From Cryptomeria japonica (Eukaryota > Streptophyta > Pinopsida > Cupressales > Cupressaceae): DNA of 64,000 nt. A model generated the notes under the pieces. It was not told where the DNA came from. It saw nothing but the letters and a program-made list of their open reading frames with translations, and made no database searches. Location of the stretch: positions 541,836,335 through 541,900,334 of the forward strand of contig NC_081412.1 in assembly GCF_030272615.1 (NCBI RefSeq), in the 5' to 3' direction. Of this stretch, positions 61,467 through 64,000 are shown in pieces. The translations under genes and the position numbers were made by a program. How positions within the stretch are numbered: position 1 is the stretch's first letter; each line of letters starts with the position of its first letter.

Positions 61467-62040
61467 AGACACAAGGAAAGTACTTTAAAGCACTGATGAA
61501 GAAAACCTTTAAGACAAGATAAAGGACAATATGACAATCCTAATGGAAATACTTTTCTCAGTCCACCAATACTCCTAAGATCATACTATTGCTATGATAT
61601 TGTGAAGACGCTCCAAATATATTTGTTATAATGAGAAAAAGATATTGAAAGAGTATTAAAGAGATCGTGTTTAGAGCCACTGTGATAACTATCTTGAGTG
61701 CTATCTAATAACATAAGAATCATCCAAAAAGCAATTTAAGAGTTAGAACATAGTCAAAATGATGGAAAAGAACAATATTTTATCAAATGTGATATTATTC
61801 AAGAGATTGATGAGTAGCAAAACTTATCCCTTGAAACTCTCCCACGCCCTCATTAGTTTTTAGAAAAATAAGAGATTAGAGAGTATATTTAGGGGGTAGT
61901 TTGGAGGATCTTGAGGTCATTTTTATAGTTATGAAAGCATCTAGGACCAACTAAAACACTTCCCAAAGTTTGAGGCATTAGAGAATAGAAAAGGAGCAGA
62001 TATAGTAGCTAGCAAGTAGGGATAAAGTCGTAAAAGTGGA

Positions 62041-62328
62041 AGAAGATTTAGCCTTCATCATGTCTTACACCACCTAGGAGCTCTAGCATTCTAGAAAAGG
62101 ATAAAGACAATTTTCCAATTCTAAAAATTTAAAGTTGATCAAATGAAACTTATTTTCTCATCATTATTCCTATGTTGAAAAGAAGAAGAAGATATAGCCT
62201 TCATTGTGTCTTACACCACCTAGGAGCTCTATCATTCTAGAAAAGGATAAAGACAATTTTCCAATGCTTAAAATTTAAAGTTGATCAAATGAAACTTATC
62301 TTCTCGTCATTATTCCTATGTTGAAAAG
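62041..62328. repeat. 146-bp tandem duplication
   Basis: 62041-62186 and 62187-62328 are near-identical; both contain CACCACCTAGGAGCTCTA. The copies differ at several scattered positions. Confidence 0.92.
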
Positions 62329-63734
62329 TTAGAGGGAGTCTTTTCTTTAGTAAAAATCAACACCTAGATCTAATTTGAGAAGATTTCTTTTCAATTTTAC
62401 ACATGTATTATAGCAAAGTAATTCTCTCTCTTGTAAAAACATTGTTCTATAGTTGACAAAGAGTCTTTTGAAGACTTAAATCAATATAAATTTGACCATT
62501 TTCAAGTATTTTAAAAACATTTTAAGCATTTTAAACAAAAAATATATATCTAATGTAGGTTGTATTCTATTATCTTGTGAAAATCAATTGTCTCTTCCTT
62601 CTAAACCTACCAATAGTGAAACCTTTCTACAAAACACTCGTAAATGGACTTGAAAAACATTAAATTTGTGTCTTTAAATAGTTGAAACATTAAATTTTTG
62701 TGTGAGAAAATAGCCTTATAGGTCCTAAAATTAATCTAGTGTATCACCCTCATAGTGTTAGGTCTCATTTCAAGCTATTTCTTTTCCTTTTCTCAATAAA
62801 GTTAGCAGGTGGTTTAGATTAGATAAGATCTAAGGGAACCAACCCTCTCTAGAGGTTGGTCTTAACTATTAGAGCCCACACACTATAATACCATCCCATT
62901 TTTCACCAAATAGCTAAGTGAACAACTCATTAAAGGTGCATATCTATGAGCTAACAAGGACATAAAATATCAACAAAACATGTGCACTTTATAAAGATAG
63001 TTTGGAATTCATGAATATAATTAGATTAACCATACATTTTTCTATTAATTTGGTAAGTTTATTAAAGAATCTATTCATAATGTTATCACAATAATGTGTA
63101 GTGAGTTCCTCTTGAAAAAAAACCATGTGATAACACATCTCTCCTTATTCTTCCCTTCACATAACTAATGTTATTAAATGAATTGGTCAAGTTATAAGTA
63201 TAAGGATTCTATTATAAATTTTCATTGACAAATAATATGATGAAAAATTCCTAGCTATATAATTATTTGGGTGATGATCCGCCTTTAGATCTATATCAAA
63301 CCAAAAATCATCATGTCCCTTGGAAGCATCATCTTCTTCCCAATTCTTATTATTTGAATTCACTCCCTTAGATTATATATCACTCACAAGGGACTCAAAA
63401 CTCCTTGATAATGCATTGATCTAAACTCTCACGAATGTCATCTTTATCTTCAATGATGAAATATATGTCTTAACCTTGGGTTTTTCTTCCCTTAAGTGTT
63501 TAATTTTATTGAGATCAATGTCCTCATTTTCTATATCATCCCTGCCTAGATATTTATAGGTGTGACAACATTCTTTTTACCTTTGGTGATGGGCCCACCA
63601 TGACATAATTTTTTTTAATGAATCACACAAATAAATCCAAATTTTCTAAGAACTTTCCTATAACTTACTTGGGCATGTATGTCACCCAACGATAACTTTA
63701 AGACCTCCCCCCCTCGGGAATAGTAGCAAAATAT

Positions 63735-63835
63735 CGGTGAATTTTTTGAAAGTATCCCTAAAAATCAAATATAATGATTATTGGTGAATTTTTTGGTACC
63801 CGTGGAAATCAAGTATAATTATTATTGGCAAATTG
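63735..63835. repeat. Short tandem repeat with 47- and 44-base spacing
   Basis: Units with GGTGAATTTTTTG followed by AAATCAA.TATAAT start at 63736 and 63783; a third partial start (GGCAAATTGTTGG) is at 63827. TTGGCGA-like words continue to 63990, so a larger repeat may run off the window. Confidence 0.7.
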
Positions 63836-64000
63836 TTGGCAATCGCCCAAATTTAGAGGAAAATTGTTGGCGAAGCATTTTTCCTATGTGTTAGAGAAAC
63901 GTATTAGTGCTGGCGATTTTGCCTTGTAATGCAATAAATGTAATAAATATATTGGCGAATTCAAACATGTTTTAATGTGAAAGGTTGTTTTTACTAGCGA

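Larger units (their letters stand above)
49810..61471 (+). mobile_element. LARD: complete non-coding LTR retrotransposon with about 4 kb LTRs
   Basis: Two collinear direct repeats (49815-53810 and 57513-61466) begin TGTAGTACCC and end GGGGCATTACA. They are flanked by the 5-bp target-site duplication AGACA (49810-49814 and 61467-61471). A tRNA-iMet-type primer-binding site follows the first LTR and a polypurine tract precedes the second. The 3.7 kb internal region has no recognisable gag, protease, RT, RNase H or integrase, and its open frames are under 90 codons. This architecture (giant LTRs, non-coding interior, intact cis signals) is that of a large retrotransposon derivative mobilised by a partner's proteins. 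The + orientation follows from the PBS and PPT. The two LTRs look highly similar, so insertion is younger than the other elements here. Confidence 0.92.
61472..64000. other. AT-rich interval with local tandem duplications, no genes seen
   Basis: Beyond the LARD the interrupted pre-insertion sequence resumes. Two local duplications are listed separately. No coding domain, RNA gene or LTR pair was recognised up to the right edge. Confidence 0.55.

Overview
This window looks like nuclear DNA from a seed plant, most likely a gymnosperm with a large genome. That is an inference from AT-rich sequence, very low gene density, many old and nested retroelements, plant-type LINEs with a C-terminal RNase H domain, and one intronless plant glycosyltransferase gene. 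There is no prokaryotic gene organisation. The only gene that looks intact and host-encoded is a family 1 UDP-glycosyltransferase (UGT) on the + strand at 38806-40212. It resembles the zeatin O-glucosyltransferase group.

Layout. 1-1675: decayed LINE ORF2 (+). 2510-5075: broken Ty1/copia element (+), with its gag split by a roughly 1 kb element bounded by 33-bp perfect inverted repeats. 6981-14525: nearly complete but multiply interrupted Ty3/gypsy chromovirus (-), with LTRs, polypurine tract, primer-binding site, gag-pol and chromodomain. 14990-16450: second decayed LINE (+). 19341-19535: sequence homologous to the promoter/5' leader of the UGT gene, with no UGT coding sequence after it. 21700-22640: LINE fragment (-). 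22839-30515: LTR retrotransposon (-) with gag and protease remnants and no recognisable reverse transcriptase. 31290-33480: retroelement-associated coding remnant (-). 33596-35620: LINE ORF2 3' half (-). 36118-36330: sequence homologous to the UGT 3' flank.

38529-40212: UGT promoter repeats and CDS. 40760-41275: LINE RNase H fragment (+). 42178-43850: 5' LTR and TGGCGCC-type primer-binding site of another LTR element. 44035-45150: array of short units present in both orientations. 45160-46680: about 1.5 kb of GA-rich purine tract. 48110-48790: LINE ORF1 (DUF4283-like) remnant. 49815-61466: a structurally complete LTR element with LTRs of about 4.0 kb, a 3.7 kb internal region without coding capacity, an AGACA target-site duplication, an initiator-tRNA(Met)-type primer-binding site and a polypurine tract. 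This is a LARD (large retrotransposon derivative). 61472-64000: AT-rich sequence with local tandem duplications.

The most notable points are the LARD with a GC-rich island inside each LTR, the 5' and 3' flank shadows of a vanished UGT paralogue, the inverted-repeat element inside the copia gag, and the two-orientation repeat array next to a giant purine tract. All reading was by eye. Divergences, copy numbers and family names need alignment and library searches.
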